Origin: Anaerovibrio lipolyticus
GTDB lineage: Bacteria > Bacillota > Negativicutes > Selenomonadales > Selenomonadaceae
Assembly (NCBI RefSeq): GCF_021531495.1
Contig: NZ_JADYTY010000009.1
Location: 1 to 64,000, forward strand
Length of the DNA: 64,000 nt
Reading direction: 5' to 3'
Part shown: piece after piece, positions 16,055 to 25,869 of the stretch
Numbering within the stretch: the first letter of the stretch is position 1
Layout: the number at the start of each line of letters is the position of its first letter
Notes under the pieces: generated by a model
Seen by the model: only the letters and a program-made list of their open reading frames with translations
Told to the model about the DNA's origin: nothing
The model's database searches: none
Position numbers and translations under genes: made by a program

Positions 16055-16726
16055 ATGTCTATCAAAGTATTAATTGCTGATGATCATGCACTGCTACGAC
16101 AAGGTATCAAGGGTGTTTTGGATTTTGAGGATGATATAGAAGTTGTGGGAGAGACTGAGGATGGTCAGGATACCTTGGCCAAGACTCTAGTGCTGCAGCC
16201 AGATATATTGTTGTTGGATCTGAATATGCCTGGCCTAAGCGGTATGGAGGTTTGCAGACAGCTGCTGGCTGCTCGTAGCAAGGCCAAGATTATTGCCTTG
16301 ACTATTCATGATAATGATAACTATGTGGTGGAGCTGTTGAAGAATGGTGCCAAGGGCTATCTCCTCAAGGGAGTGGAGCCTGGGGTGCTGTTGGAGGCGG
16401 TGCGCCGGGTAGCTGAGGGTGGCTTCTATATTACACCTGAGCTGCAGAAAAGGATCTTTGGGGAGCTGAATCCTGGGGACAATGTACGGGAAAAGGCTCT
16501 GAACCTGTGGCGTGAGAGCCGTAATGAACGGCTGACCAATAGAGAGATGGATGTTATTGCCTGCATTGCTAAGGGATTTAGCAATCAGGATATAGCACAG
16601 GCCCTGTTTGTTAGTGAAAAGACGGTGAAGAATCATCTGACCAACATTTTTCGCAAGCTGGGAGTAACCGATCGAACCCAGGCCCTGATATATGTGCTGA
16701 AGCACAATATCATGGAACTGGATTAA
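16055..16726 (+). CDS. NarL/FixJ-family response regulator
   Basis: 223 residues from ATG 16055; GGAGG lies 7 bases upstream and an upstream GTG at 16040 overlaps it. The receiver domain has phospho-acceptor Asp55 in ILLLDLNMPG, with acidic D9-D10 and Lys in AKGYLLKG. The C-terminal LuxR-type helix-turn-helix spans residues ~155-215 (LTNREMDVIACIAKG, VSEKTVKNHLTNIFRKL). No histidine kinase adjoins it, so it is an orphan; the partner kinase is elsewhere. It sits alone between the secretin and the GH13-GH77 gene and ends at a strong terminator. Confidence 0.92.
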   Translation: MSIKVLIADDHALLRQGIKGVLDFEDDIEVVGETEDGQDTLAKTLVLQPDILLLDLNMPGLSGMEVCRQLLAARSKAKIIALTIHDNDNYVVELLKNGAKGYLLKGVEPGVLLEAVRRVAEGGFYITPELQKRIFGELNPGDNVREKALNLWRESRNERLTNREMDVIACIAKGFSNQDIAQALFVSEKTVKNHLTNIFRKLGVTDRTQALIYVLKHNIMELD

Positions 16727-16740
16727 TACCATTGTTTTGG

Positions 16741-16782
16741 GGGAATATCTAATTTTGAGAGGGTTAGATATTCCCTGTTTTA
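16741..16782 (+). terminator. Terminator after the response regulator
   Basis: GGGAATATCTAA (16741-16752) pairs with the copy at 16763-16775, followed by TGTTTTAAT. Confidence 0.75.
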
Positions 16783-16918
16783 ATGCACGAAAAATTCTAT
16801 TTTTTTAACATTTTCTAGGATTATTTGGTATAATATACCTAAGTAATGCGATGATTGTAGAAATTAATCTTTACCGGGGGACTGGGGAAGATAGATTATA
16901 GTTACAGGGAGAGATTTG

Positions 16919-19900
16919 ATGCCGGTTTTGAAAAACGTGGAGCACAATTCACAGAATGAATTTTATCGTAGTCCTGTAGGTGCTGCAGAGAGCTACACTG
17001 ATGTGCGCCTTAGAATCAAGTTGGAGCTGGATGATATAGAGGATCAGAAGGCTGAGATTTCCGTCAAGGCAAGATTCTGGCGGGAACGGGTGGGAGAACT
17101 GGTCTATGTGCTGGAGCCAGAGGATCCTGTAGGCAGAGAGATGTATTTCTCTGCCAATATTGCTATGCCAGAGAAGGGCTGCCTTTTGTGGTATTATTTT
17201 GTTATCAACATAAACGGCCGTATCTGGTACTATGGCAACAATGATGCCCGCATGGGCGGTCTTGGCTATCTGCGGGATGATCCCCCGGCTCAGTCCTACC
17301 AGATTACAGTGTTTAACAAGGGGGCAGATACGCCTAATTGGTTCCGCCACTCTGTTATGTACCAGATTTTTCCAGATAGATTCTATCGCAAGGGCGATAG
17401 GCTGGTGGAGAAAAAGGGTGCTGTATACCATGCTTGCTGGGATGACAAGCCTTTTTACTACAAGGATGTGGATACCAAGGAGATTGTTTCCTATGATTTC
17501 TATGGTGGCAATCTGGCAGGTATTCAGGAGAAGCTGCCTTATTTGAAGGATTTGGGGATTTCGGTTATCTATCTGAATCCTATTTTTGAGTCAGCCAGCA
17601 ATCATCATTATGATACAGGAGATTATCACAAGGTGGATCCTATCCTGGGCACCAATGAGGAGCTGAAGGAGCTTTGCGCCAAGGCCAAGGAGATGGGCAT
17701 CCGCATTATGCTGGATGGTGTGTTCAGCCATACTGGTGATGATAGCCGTTATTTTAACAAATACGGTCACTATGATACAGTAGGTGCCTATCAGTCTAAG
17801 GATTCACCATATTATGAATGGTATTGCTTCAACAAGTATCCAGAGAGCTATGAAAGCTGGTGGGGGTTCAGCACCCTGCCAAATGTGAAGGAAGAAACTC
17901 CCTCCTATATGAATTTCATTATCAATGATGAAGATAGTGTGCTGAAATATTGGATGAAGCAGGGCATTAGCGGTTGGCGCCTGGATGTGGTGGATGAGCT
18001 GCCAGAGAAGTTTACTCAGGCCTTCTACAGGGAATTGAAGAAGGTGGATAAGGATGCAGTTATGCTGGGGGAGGTCTGGGAGGATGCTTCCAACAAGAGT
18101 GCCTATGGTGTATCCCGTGAGTATCTCTGTGGTCAGGAATTGGATTCTGCTATGAACTATCCATTCCGTCAGGCTGTGCTGGACTTCCTTCTGGGCTATG
18201 CAGATGCTGGCCAGATTAGTGTTAGATTGCGGAGCTTGCAGGAGAACTATCCAAAGCACAATTTCTATGCCATGATGAATCTTCTGGGCAGTCATGATAG
18301 AGAGCGTATTCTGACCTTGCTGGGGGAGGCTCCTAGTCAGGAGGGTGTGCCTGCCGTGCGCCAGGCTAGCTATCGTCTGGATGGGGAGCGCCTTTACAAG
18401 GGCTTGATGCGTACCAAGATGGCTATTCTGTGGCAGATGACCTTCCCGGGGGTGCCTAGTGTTTATTATGGCGATGAGATTGCCTTGCAGGGCTATCGGG
18501 ATCCTTGTTGCCGTGGTACATATGACTGGAAGAATGGGGATCCTGAGCTGAGGATGTGGACTCGCCGTCTGATTCATCTGCGCAATGAGCATGTGGCCTT
18601 GCAGACTGGTAAGATTCTGCCTCTCTATGCCAAGGGGGATGTCTATGGTTATGCCAGAGTTATAGATGGAGGCCATGATGTCTTTGGGGCCAAGGCGGAT
18701 AATGAGGTGTTCGTGGTACTGCTGAACCGCAGTAATGAGATGCAGCAGGTGTCTCTGGAGGTGCGGGACCTGGCGGCAGGCGTGATGGAGGATGTGCTGG
18801 AGGGCCGTCCAGACCTGCCTATTGTCCGGGGCCGTATGGAGGTGGAGATTCCACCATATACAGGCTTGGTATACCGTCACAAGGCTGAGGCTGTGGCCAA
18901 GGCCAAGGGGGTTCGTCAGTGCGGTGTGCTGCTGCATCCAACCTCTCTGCCATCTCCATTTGGTATTGGTGATTTGGGGCCAGAGGCATACAAGTTTGTT
19001 GATTTCCTGGCGGCTGCAGGACAGAAGGTATGGCAGATTCTGCCTCTGAATCCTGTAGGGCCAGGCAATTCTCCATATGCTTCTTCCTCTGCCTTTGCGG
19101 GCAATCCATTGTTGATTTCGCTGGAGCTTTTGGCAGAAAAGGGCTTCCTGACTGAGACGGATCTAAAGGATGCTTCTATTATCAACGATGGCAAGGCTGA
19201 TTATGCCTGGGCACAGATGATGAAGCCGTCCTTGATTTTCAAGGCTTATATCAATGCTATTACCATGTCTGACTCTACCGCTAGGGATGAGTATCGGGCC
19301 TGGGCGAAGAAAAACTCCTATTGGCTGCGGGATTATGCTCTGTTCAAGGTGCTGAAGGATTGGCACAATGGCAAGTGCTGGAATCAGTGGGATCCTGAGT
19401 TTGTTCGCCGTGATGAGGTGGCTCTGGCTGCTATGGAGGAACAGCTTACCTTTGAGATTGGGGAAATCCATTTCGAGCAGTATGTGTTCTATCAGCAGTG
19501 GCAGGATTTGAAGAAATATGCCAACAAGAAGGGTATCCAGATTCTAGGGGATATGCCAATCTTTGTTTCTCTGGATAGTGCCGATGCCTGGGCGCATCAG
19601 CAGCTCTTTAAGCTGGATCAGAATGGCAGACCATATAAGGTGGCTGGTGTACCGCCAGATTACTTCTGCAAGACTGGCCAGTTGTGGGGCAACCCTCAGT
19701 ACAACTGGGAGGTTATGAAGCAGGATGGTTATGATTGGTGGATTCGTCGTTTCCGCAATCTGATGCGTCAGGTGGATATTATCCGTATTGACCATTTCAG
19801 AGGCTTTGAGTCCTTTTGGGAGGTTGATGGTGATGCCAAGACAGCAGAGCATGGTGTGTGGAAGCCAGGCCCTGGCAAGGCTTTCTTCGATATTATTCGC

Positions 19901-20395
19901 AAGGATATTGGGGATATTCCTATTGTGGCTGAGGACCTGGGGGTTATTACCAATGAGGTGGAGGAGCTGCGGCAGGCATGTCAGTTCCCAGGTATGAAGA
20001 TATTGCAGTTTGAGCTGCATTTCAATGAGAATGGCCGCATCAATTTTGTGGAGCCAGAGGATTGTATCGTTTATACCAGCACCCATGATAACAACACTAT
20101 GGTGGGCTGGCTGAAGGAAAATGCTTCCCGAGCTGAGGTGGAGGCTATTGCCAATATGCTGGGTGCGGCTGGTTCCCTGCCAGAGGAGCTGGATAGCAGG
20201 CTTATTGAGCATGCCTATGCTTCTGATGCCCGCATGGTTATTATTGCCTTGCAGGATATTCTCCAGCTTGATGGAAGCTGCCGTATGAATGTACCGGGAG
20301 TTGCTGAGGGCAACTGGGGCTGGCGTATGCTGCCGGGCTGTTTGAAGCAGTACAAAGCTAGCTGGCTAAAGGCCTTGGCGGAAAAATATAATCGT
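16919..20395 (+). CDS. Fused GH13 alpha-amylase/neopullulanase and GH77 4-alpha-glucanotransferase
   Basis: 1,158 residues plus stop from ATG 16919 (GGGAGAG 6 bases before). Residues ~1-130 form a beta-sandwich N-domain as in GH13_20 enzymes. The GH13 barrel, residues ~140-600, has nucleophile Asp near 354 (GWRLDVVDEL), acid/base Glu near 383 (MLGEVWED) and the third Asp near 458 (GSHDRERI). Residues ~665-1158 are GH77 (MalQ) with Asp near 957 (RIDHFRGFESFW), Glu near 1004 (VAEDLGVI) and Asp near 1055 (THDNNTM). It would cut and then re-join alpha-1,4-glucans, handling glycogen or maltodextrins in the cytoplasm (no signal peptide). Such fusions occur in Negativicutes and some clostridia. All six catalytic residues are present. 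Confidence 0.93.
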
Positions 20396-20401
20396 TAAAT
20401 A

Positions 20402-20436
20402 AAAGACCATCAGCCGGATGACTGGTGGTCTTTTTG
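20402..20436. terminator. Terminator between convergent genes
   Basis: AAAGACCATCAG (20402-20413) pairs with CTGGTGGTCTTT (20422-20433), followed by a T-run on the plus strand; A-rich on the other side, so it may serve both genes. Confidence 0.75.
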
Positions 20437-20446
20437 TTGTGCAAAT

Positions 20447-22825
20447 TTAGTGGTTGTTTTTCAGGGCTTCGGAGAGTCCTGGAATGTTGTTTATCTTGTC
20501 TGCCAGCTTAATGGAGTCCTCTATGGCGGCGGCAGTCATAGGTGGTTTGGCTGCCTGGTCTAACTCGTTATGGGCTGGCTGGCTAATGACTACAGCCAGT
20601 TCATCGCCGTTCTTGATGGGATCCGTAAAGTTTACTGGTTTTTCGTTGACCAAAATAGTGAAGCTTACCCGGCTCTGGGCGGCTGGTGGCTGGAAGCCTA
20701 CTGCCAGCAGGGCATCGCTAACGGTGGTAGCAGCCCGCAGGGACTTCATATATCTTACCTGACTGCCATCTTCAATAAGGGTGTTGGTGCTGGCAGGATG
20801 GCCGTTTACCTCCAGAGTTACGGTGGCAGATGGAATCTTGTGCTCCTGTCCCTCGTAATATATCACCAGAGAGGCATCCAGCTCGGAGACATTCAGCACA
20901 TCTCCCAGCTTGGGCAAATCCGGGGCAATATATTCTATATAGTCCTGCTGATGTACCTCGTCAGAGAGATTGGCTTCGTTATCGTTAAGGAGTATCCGAG
21001 GGGCAATGGTGTACTGGGAGTCCTTGTCGTTCAGGGTGTATTTTATCTTTTTGCCCAGAGGCGGGAAGCCGGCGGTGTTCAGTACCTCCCCTAGAGTTCT
21101 GGTGTCACGGCTGATAATATCATCTCCATCGTGGAGAAGCTGTCCCGGCTGAGCCAGTTGGCCGTTGATGGTGTACTGGGCGGCAATATTGGTTTCCTGA
21201 CCATTGATAAATACAGTATAGGCTGGTGGAATATCCACCACATCCTCCAGAGTGATTTCGGGGATAGATCCGTTGGTGCCAGCAATTACCTGTAGACGGC
21301 TGCCATCCTGAATAGGAGTATCCAAGGTGGCTGGGGCATCATCCAGCAGAAGCTGCGCCATAGTGCCCATGGTGCCAGGGATAAATTTGTTTTCGCCGTT
21401 AATCTTCAGCATGGCGCCAAGGCCTGGACGGCCGTTAAGTTTTTTGAGAATAATACCAGCATTCAGCAGGGCATCAGAAACAGTCAAGTCACGGAAGTTA
21501 AATAGACTGTATTCTGTGTCGTTGACATAAACCCGGAGGAAATGCAGGGTATTCAGGGAGGCGATTTTGAGAATACCTAGAGGTGTTACAGCATCAGGCA
21601 GCCGCAGCTCTTCGGGAATATCCACAATGCCATCAATCTTATCTGGATGCCGTACAGCTACCCGGCCTATAGGCAGGTTCATAATCTCTGCTACATAGTC
21701 GCTAAGATGTGGTGTCAGAGAGCCACCCCCCACCAGAATAACTGCCTGAGGTGGTTCGTTGCCGTTCAGCTCTAGTATCTGCTGGGCAATGGACTCTGCC
21801 AGCTTGTGGATATTGGGCAGGACAGGCTTCAATACCTCTGTGGCGGACAAGTCGTATTCCATGCCCATAATATCGGCAAAATGACACTGTAGACCGTTGG
21901 TGGCCTCTCGCTTTAGCTGTTCTGCCACATTGAAGTCCAGCAGGTACTGCTGGGAAATAGCATCGGTAATCTCGTCCCCGGCCTGGGGCACCATGCCATA
22001 GGCGATAACAGAGCCGTTGCGGGTAATGGCTACGTCGGAGGTGCCTGCACCAATATCTACCAGTACCAGATTCAAATGGCGCATGGTAGGCGGTATCAGC
22101 ACGTTGATGGCGGCAATTGGCTCCAGAGTCAGGGCGTGCATATCCAGCTTTACGCTTTGCAGGGCGGAATGCATGGAATCTATAACCTGTCGTGGCAGGA
22201 AGGTGGCAATAACAGTGGCGGAGGCAATTCGTCCCCGCTGTCCTACCAGAGTCTTTAGCTTGGTGCCGTCCAGCTCGTATTTGACGGTGCTATAGCCTAC
22301 GCAGTAGTAGTTGGCCAAATCCTCTACAGTGCCAGATGTGGCTAGCTGGGCCTGGGCTGCCTGTACACCGGCAAAATCCAGACTGCGCTCTTGTTCAGGG
22401 GTAATAATGCCGTTGAACTCCATCTCTGCTGAGGCAGTCATGGTGTAGAGGGCACGGCCGGCAGCGGCTACGGCTGCACTTTTCAGAGGGCCTACCTTTT
22501 TTATCAGGGCTTTTTTTACGGTGTCAATAACGCTGGCTACCTGGGGCACATCGTGAATCTGACCGTCTTCCATCGCTCTGGTTTTGTGTTCCATTCTTTC
22601 GGTGGCGATGATTTTTAGGCCAGCAGGGGTTTTGTCTGCTACAATGCCAATAACACTGCGAGTACCAATATCCAGAGCAAAAATCTTTTCGTACTTTGGC
22701 TTGGGGGCTTTGGCTGTGGCCTTGGCCTTGCTGGAGGTAGTGCGGCGAGTGTATTTTCTTTTCGGCTTAGAGGTGGTTTTTTCCTCTGTTTCAGCCTGCA
22801 TATTAGCTATTTTAAAATTTTCCAT
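20447..22825 (-). CDS. FtsA-like actin-fold ATPase with a long beta-grasp-repeat tail
   Basis: 792 residues. A basic, Lys/Arg/Thr-rich N-terminus (residues ~15-45) precedes an actin-fold ATPase of the FtsA/PilM type: phosphate-1 loop FALDIGTRSVIGIV, phosphate-2 LVLVDIGAGTSDVAI and adenosine motif ILVGGGSLTPHL. After residue ~400 follow several beta-grasp-like units with recurring I.DG..(I/L).V turns (TPIQDGSRLQVIA, LLHDGDDIISR, LIEDGSQVRYM, PIKNGDELAVVI). Classic FtsA is ~420 residues and ends in a membrane-binding helix; here the tail replaces it. It ends near residue 750 with a short acidic segment. Whether it works in division or as a PilM-like pilus ATPase is unclear. AAGGAG precedes the ATG. 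Confidence 0.75.
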   Translation of the reverse strand: MENFKIANMQAETEEKTTSKPKRKYTRRTTSSKAKATAKAPKPKYEKIFALDIGTRSVIGIVADKTPAGLKIIATERMEHKTRAMEDGQIHDVPQVASVIDTVKKALIKKVGPLKSAAVAAAGRALYTMTASAEMEFNGIITPEQERSLDFAGVQAAQAQLATSGTVEDLANYYCVGYSTVKYELDGTKLKTLVGQRGRIASATVIATFLPRQVIDSMHSALQSVKLDMHALTLEPIAAINVLIPPTMRHLNLVLVDIGAGTSDVAITRNGSVIAYGMVPQAGDEITDAISQQYLLDFNVAEQLKREATNGLQCHFADIMGMEYDLSATEVLKPVLPNIHKLAESIAQQILELNGNEPPQAVILVGGGSLTPHLSDYVAEIMNLPIGRVAVRHPDKIDGIVDIPEELRLPDAVTPLGILKIASLNTLHFLRVYVNDTEYSLFNFRDLTVSDALLNAGIILKKLNGRPGLGAMLKINGENKFIPGTMGTMAQLLLDDAPATLDTPIQDGSRLQVIAGTNGSIPEITLEDVVDIPPAYTVFINGQETNIAAQYTINGQLAQPGQLLHDGDDIISRDTRTLGEVLNTAGFPPLGKKIKYTLNDKDSQYTIAPRILLNDNEANLSDEVHQQDYIEYIAPDLPKLGDVLNVSELDASLVIYYEGQEHKIPSATVTLEVNGHPASTNTLIEDGSQVRYMKSLRAATTVSDALLAVGFQPPAAQSRVSFTILVNEKPVNFTDPIKNGDELAVVISQPAHNELDQAAKPPMTAAAIEDSIKLADKINNIPGLSEALKNNH

Positions 22826-22967
22826 AAAAAATCTCCTTACTTTTTCCTCTAAAAAAAGGTTAATTAGAGAATATAGCGAATAATTATATTATATACAATT
22901 TTTACATTCATTAAAAGAGGAATTATAACCCCTAGATTATTCAAAGAATTAGTATAGGAGATAGATT

Positions 22968-24245
22968 ATGGGAAATAATGAAGTAATCACTGGCGCTGAT
23001 TATAAGCGGATGATTATTGGTGCCTATAGTGAGTTTATCCTGGAATATGAAAAAATCAACAAGCTGAAGAAAAACGGCAGGTTTTTCTACTGCGGTAAGC
23101 CTGGGACGGATGTACTGCGGACTATGGGGGCTGCGGTACTGCCTCTGGCAGATTCTGTCAATGAAAGTATTGGCGGTCTGGCACGGCGGGTGGCGGATGC
23201 GGCTGTGCTGGGAGCCAGAGGTAATGGCGGGGTAATTCTGTCTCAGATTCTGCGGGGCTTGGCCAAGGGCCTGGTGGGGAAATACAATGCCACCTCTCAG
23301 GAATTTGGCAAGGCCTTTCAATATGGTATTCTTTATGCCCAAAAGGCTGTGCCGGAGCAGAAGAATCGGCCTATTATTGTGGCTTCTAAGATTATGGCCA
23401 AGGGTGCCTATCATGCGGTGAAATCCGGCTTGCATATTACGGAAATTATTAGGGCGGCTATTAAGGCAGGGGAGGAATCCTTTACGGAGAAAATAGATGC
23501 GGGAGAAATGATTATGCAGGTCTTTCTCAATGGCTGTCTCAAAGGTATTATTGGGGAATTTGTGTCCCCTACCCTGCCTTTCTCCAACAGCTTCGGGGTA
23601 AATCGGCAGGAGAAGCTTATCAGCCCTTATGATGATATGGTACGGCCTTATTGCATTACCTTTATGGTGGCCAATCCTAAGCTTTCTGTTACCTTGATAG
23701 AAAAGGAGCTGCAGGAGATTGGCAACTTCGTGGTGGTGGAGAGAAGGTTCCGCAATCTGTTTATTCATCTTCATTCGGAGCATCCCGGCAAGGTGCTGGA
23801 GCGGGCTGTTGGCTGGGGCCATATTGGGGAAATCCATATTAATATTATGGCGGAGCCTCATGCTATGGCTATGGTACAGCAAAGCTTCCTGCTGCCTCTG
23901 GCTCTTATGACGGTGGCGCCTAATGAGGAGGCTGGTCACAGGCTGCAGGAGGCGGGAGCTACTGTTATTCTGGATGGCAGTGATCCTTCCGGCCCATCTG
24001 TGGAGGAGATTGTTAATGCGGCTCATAGCGATATTGCCAATAAGTATATTATCCTGACGGATACAGAGCATATCCGGCTGGTGGCTCATCAGGCCAGACG
24101 GATTCTGGGGGATAGAGTAGAGGTTGTGATTGCTGATGGCGAGGACGAGCAGATACAGGCTGTCCGGGCTTTCTTCCCAGAGGATGATATTAAGGTGAAT
24201 GTGGCTAGAATGAAGCATGCTATCCTGTTGACGAGTCAGGAATAA
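22968..24245 (+). CDS. DAK2-domain protein, FakA/YloV-like, with a lost metal motif
   Basis: 425 residues, shorter than FakA (~550). The DAK2 fold is evident from ADAAVLGARGNGGVILSQILRG (residues ~76-97, compare NSGVILSQ in FakA) and the later EDD-like FakA C-terminal part. At the place where FakA has the ATP-Mg motif DGDTGTN, this protein reads GKPGTDV (residues 43-49), so the two metal-binding Asp are gone. FakA phosphorylates fatty acids bound to FakB; this copy probably cannot. It is divergent from the FtsA-like gene with a 142-base gap, and AGGAGATAG lies before the ATG. Role unknown: possibly a regulatory homologue. Confidence 0.75.
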   Translation: MGNNEVITGADYKRMIIGAYSEFILEYEKINKLKKNGRFFYCGKPGTDVLRTMGAAVLPLADSVNESIGGLARRVADAAVLGARGNGGVILSQILRGLAKGLVGKYNATSQEFGKAFQYGILYAQKAVPEQKNRPIIVASKIMAKGAYHAVKSGLHITEIIRAAIKAGEESFTEKIDAGEMIMQVFLNGCLKGIIGEFVSPTLPFSNSFGVNRQEKLISPYDDMVRPYCITFMVANPKLSVTLIEKELQEIGNFVVVERRFRNLFIHLHSEHPGKVLERAVGWGHIGEIHINIMAEPHAMAMVQQSFLLPLALMTVAPNEEAGHRLQEAGATVILDGSDPSGPSVEEIVNAAHSDIANKYIILTDTEHIRLVAHQARRILGDRVEVVIADGEDEQIQAVRAFFPEDDIKVNVARMKHAILLTSQE

Positions 24246-24324
24246 TAGGCTATGATAGTTAGCATATGTCATTGGTAGGTAGAGGATAAGAGGCAATAGT
24301 CTTTGACTACTAGGTAAAAAAAGG

Positions 24325-24548
24325 CAAAAGAAAACGGAAGGCCCCAAGGACCTTCCGTCATAAGTGGGTTCCGAAATGTCGTCGACCAACAGGTCTAACC
24401 TGCGGTTGCAGGTGGGTGCCCTTAGCCGCCGCTTTTGTTATTCGCTCAAGGACGATTCAACAGCCACGGTGCAATATCAGGCTCCCTTATTAAAAGAGTA
24501 GGCCAGACGATGAAAGGAATAACGCACATCTCAGAGATTCCCTCTTTG
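24325..24548 (-). ncRNA. ssrS: 6S RNA with its terminator
   Basis: Read on the minus strand the RNA opens with GGGAATCTCTGAGATGTG, very like the E. coli 6S start TCTCTGAGATG. Further shared blocks are TGGCC, GGAGCCTGATATT and CGACGACATTTCGGAACCC, the last pairing back to the 5' end as the closing stem. A promoter lies just upstream (minus-strand TTGTTA, 17 bases, TAGTAT). The transcript ends at a hairpin ACGGAAGG/CCTTCCGT followed by TTTTCTTTT (24,320-24,358). 6S RNA binds the sigma-70 holoenzyme as an open-promoter mimic. The mature 3' end is probably near 24,365. Confidence 0.82.
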
Positions 24549-24632
24549 ACTTGTATACTAACACATTATTTTTTTAATAACAAGTCTTGACAAACAATAT
24601 TATGTGATTTTTTTTAGGAGGAAATCAGATTT

Positions 24633-25244
24633 ATGGCAAAGGAACAGTTAATGCGGGCAATTTTAATCGCGCCAGGTCAGGAGCCTGCAATTATTAGATT
24701 GCCTGCTGGTCATGGCAAGCATGAGGAGGCCATTCGGGATGTTCTGGAGGGCAATTATGGTGCTGTGGAGTTTTTTGAGATTCAGCCAGGCATTTCCCTG
24801 TTTATTTTAGTAAATGATTTGGCTGCTGTGTTGGGTATGAAGCCTAATCGGAGATTTCCTGCCCCTGATGAAAAGGAGATTATCTATGGCAAGGCCATTT
24901 TTATTGCGGCTTATAATGGAGCAGATGAAAGCAAGGAGGGAACCTTGGATATGTCTGAGGAAACCTGCCTGATGTTTATGGAGCAGATAAAGCTGCATTT
25001 TGCCCCTTGTAAGGGGGATGAGGAGCCAGGGCCGGAGGATACCCTCTACTATGAGGAGGATGAGCAGGGCCAGAGGAAGCCTTATCGCTGGGTGGAATGT
25101 CTGGCTGTACCGGAGAATCTGCCAGAGCCATTGCAGGCGGGGAGAGTGAAATTCTACCGGACAGAAACCAGGGAGATTATGGAAATAAACCATCGTTATT
25201 TCAAAAAAATACCTGTCTATACGCCAGATAGTTCCTTAAATTAA
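24633..25244 (+). CDS. DUF3846-like conserved protein
   Basis: 203 residues; AGGAGG lies 11 bases upstream. The first ~90 residues fit the DUF3846 pattern: ILIAPGQEPAIIRL, a turn, GNYGAVEFFEIQPGISLFILVND, then LGMKPNRRF and IIYGKAIFIA. The rest is acidic and tyrosine-rich without a known motif. No signal peptide or membrane helix. DUF3846 proteins are frequent in phages and accessory regions; no function is established. The 6S RNA gene starts 85 bases upstream in the opposite direction. Confidence 0.65.
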   Translation: MAKEQLMRAILIAPGQEPAIIRLPAGHGKHEEAIRDVLEGNYGAVEFFEIQPGISLFILVNDLAAVLGMKPNRRFPAPDEKEIIYGKAIFIAAYNGADESKEGTLDMSEETCLMFMEQIKLHFAPCKGDEEPGPEDTLYYEEDEQGQRKPYRWVECLAVPENLPEPLQAGRVKFYRTETREIMEINHRYFKKIPVYTPDSSLN

Positions 25245-25322
25245 TGGTGCCTATGTAGAATGAGAGGATAGTGCTTGGCAGGTGTTTGACAAGCTATCCT
25301 AAAGATAGCTGTGGGATAGCTA

Positions 25323-25352
25323 TCGACAAATATAGTTTTTTTGGGGTATAAT
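25323..25352 (+). promoter_or_regulatory. Promoter of the 25870-26781 operon, now separated from its gene
   Basis: TCGACA (25323-25328), an 18-base spacer and TATAAT (25347-25352). A strong Shine-Dalgarno AAAGGAGGAGA follows at 25,380-25,390, but the nearest real start is at 25,870 because the transposon remnant lies between. A GATAGCT/AGCTATC hairpin overlaps the -35. Confidence 0.55.
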
Positions 25353-25390
25353 AGCATAAGTAATATTTTCGGCAACGTAAAAGGAGGAGA

Positions 25391-25863
25391 TGTTAAGTAA
25401 CTGGGAAAATACTCAAGTGTGTAAAAATATGTAGCAATATGCTAAAGACTCAAAAAAGCCGTTGAGTTAGTTTGTGCTGACTTTATAGCAGTCGGAACGG
25501 CTGGAAATAAACCAGAGGCGGTTGAAACAGTCCGTCTAACTACGGGATAGCACCCTGATGGTAGCCGTTGGACAGTGGTAAATGCGAGAACCAAGCAAGG
25601 CTGACGAGCCTAAACGTAAAAACATAAAAATATTAAGAAAGGAAAAGCTACTTAGATAAGCAGGTAGAAAATCACGGACAAGATACTATCTGCATGTACC
25701 GATGGCTAGTCGGGAATTTACGCCTTTGGAGTATCAAACAAACGTTAGTAGCTTGTCTTTCGGGACAGTGAGAACGGATACGATGAATAAGGAACTACAA
25801 ATCGTGAGATTGTAGCGAAACATCTTGATATAGACATATTTGTCTATATTTTAAGTAGCAGAT
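25391..25863 (+). mobile_element. tnpB-derived IS200/IS605 remnant (3' end, RNA region and right end)
   Basis: About 470 bases with no intact gene. The last ~85 bases match the element end at window positions 1-75. The frame 25,446-25,550 reads ...CADFIAVGTAGNKPEAVE..., reminiscent of the tail that follows the last zinc motif in TnpB proteins. The stretch 25,450-25,780 is rich in hairpins and would correspond to the omega-RNA scaffold. A CTACAA/TTGTAG stem (25,795-25,815) and an ATAGACA/TGTCTAT stem precede the end. No TnpA or TnpB catalytic domain remains, so it can move only if helped in trans. It lies exactly between a ribosome binding site and the start codon of the next gene. Confidence 0.5.
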
Positions 25864-25869
25864 TAATCT

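Noticed and set aside
22941-24389. 482-codon open frame opposite the DAK2 gene
   Set aside because: It is an antisense shadow: no ribosome site, no protein-like pattern, and the plus-strand DAK2 frame explains the conservation. The same holds for long frames opposite the GH13-GH77, pgk, gpmI and kinase genes.
25391-25863. Group II intron or other ribozyme in the xpt leader
   Set aside because: No domain V hairpin, no reverse transcriptase and no consensus 5' boundary; the match of its end to positions 1-75 fits a tnpB-type element better.
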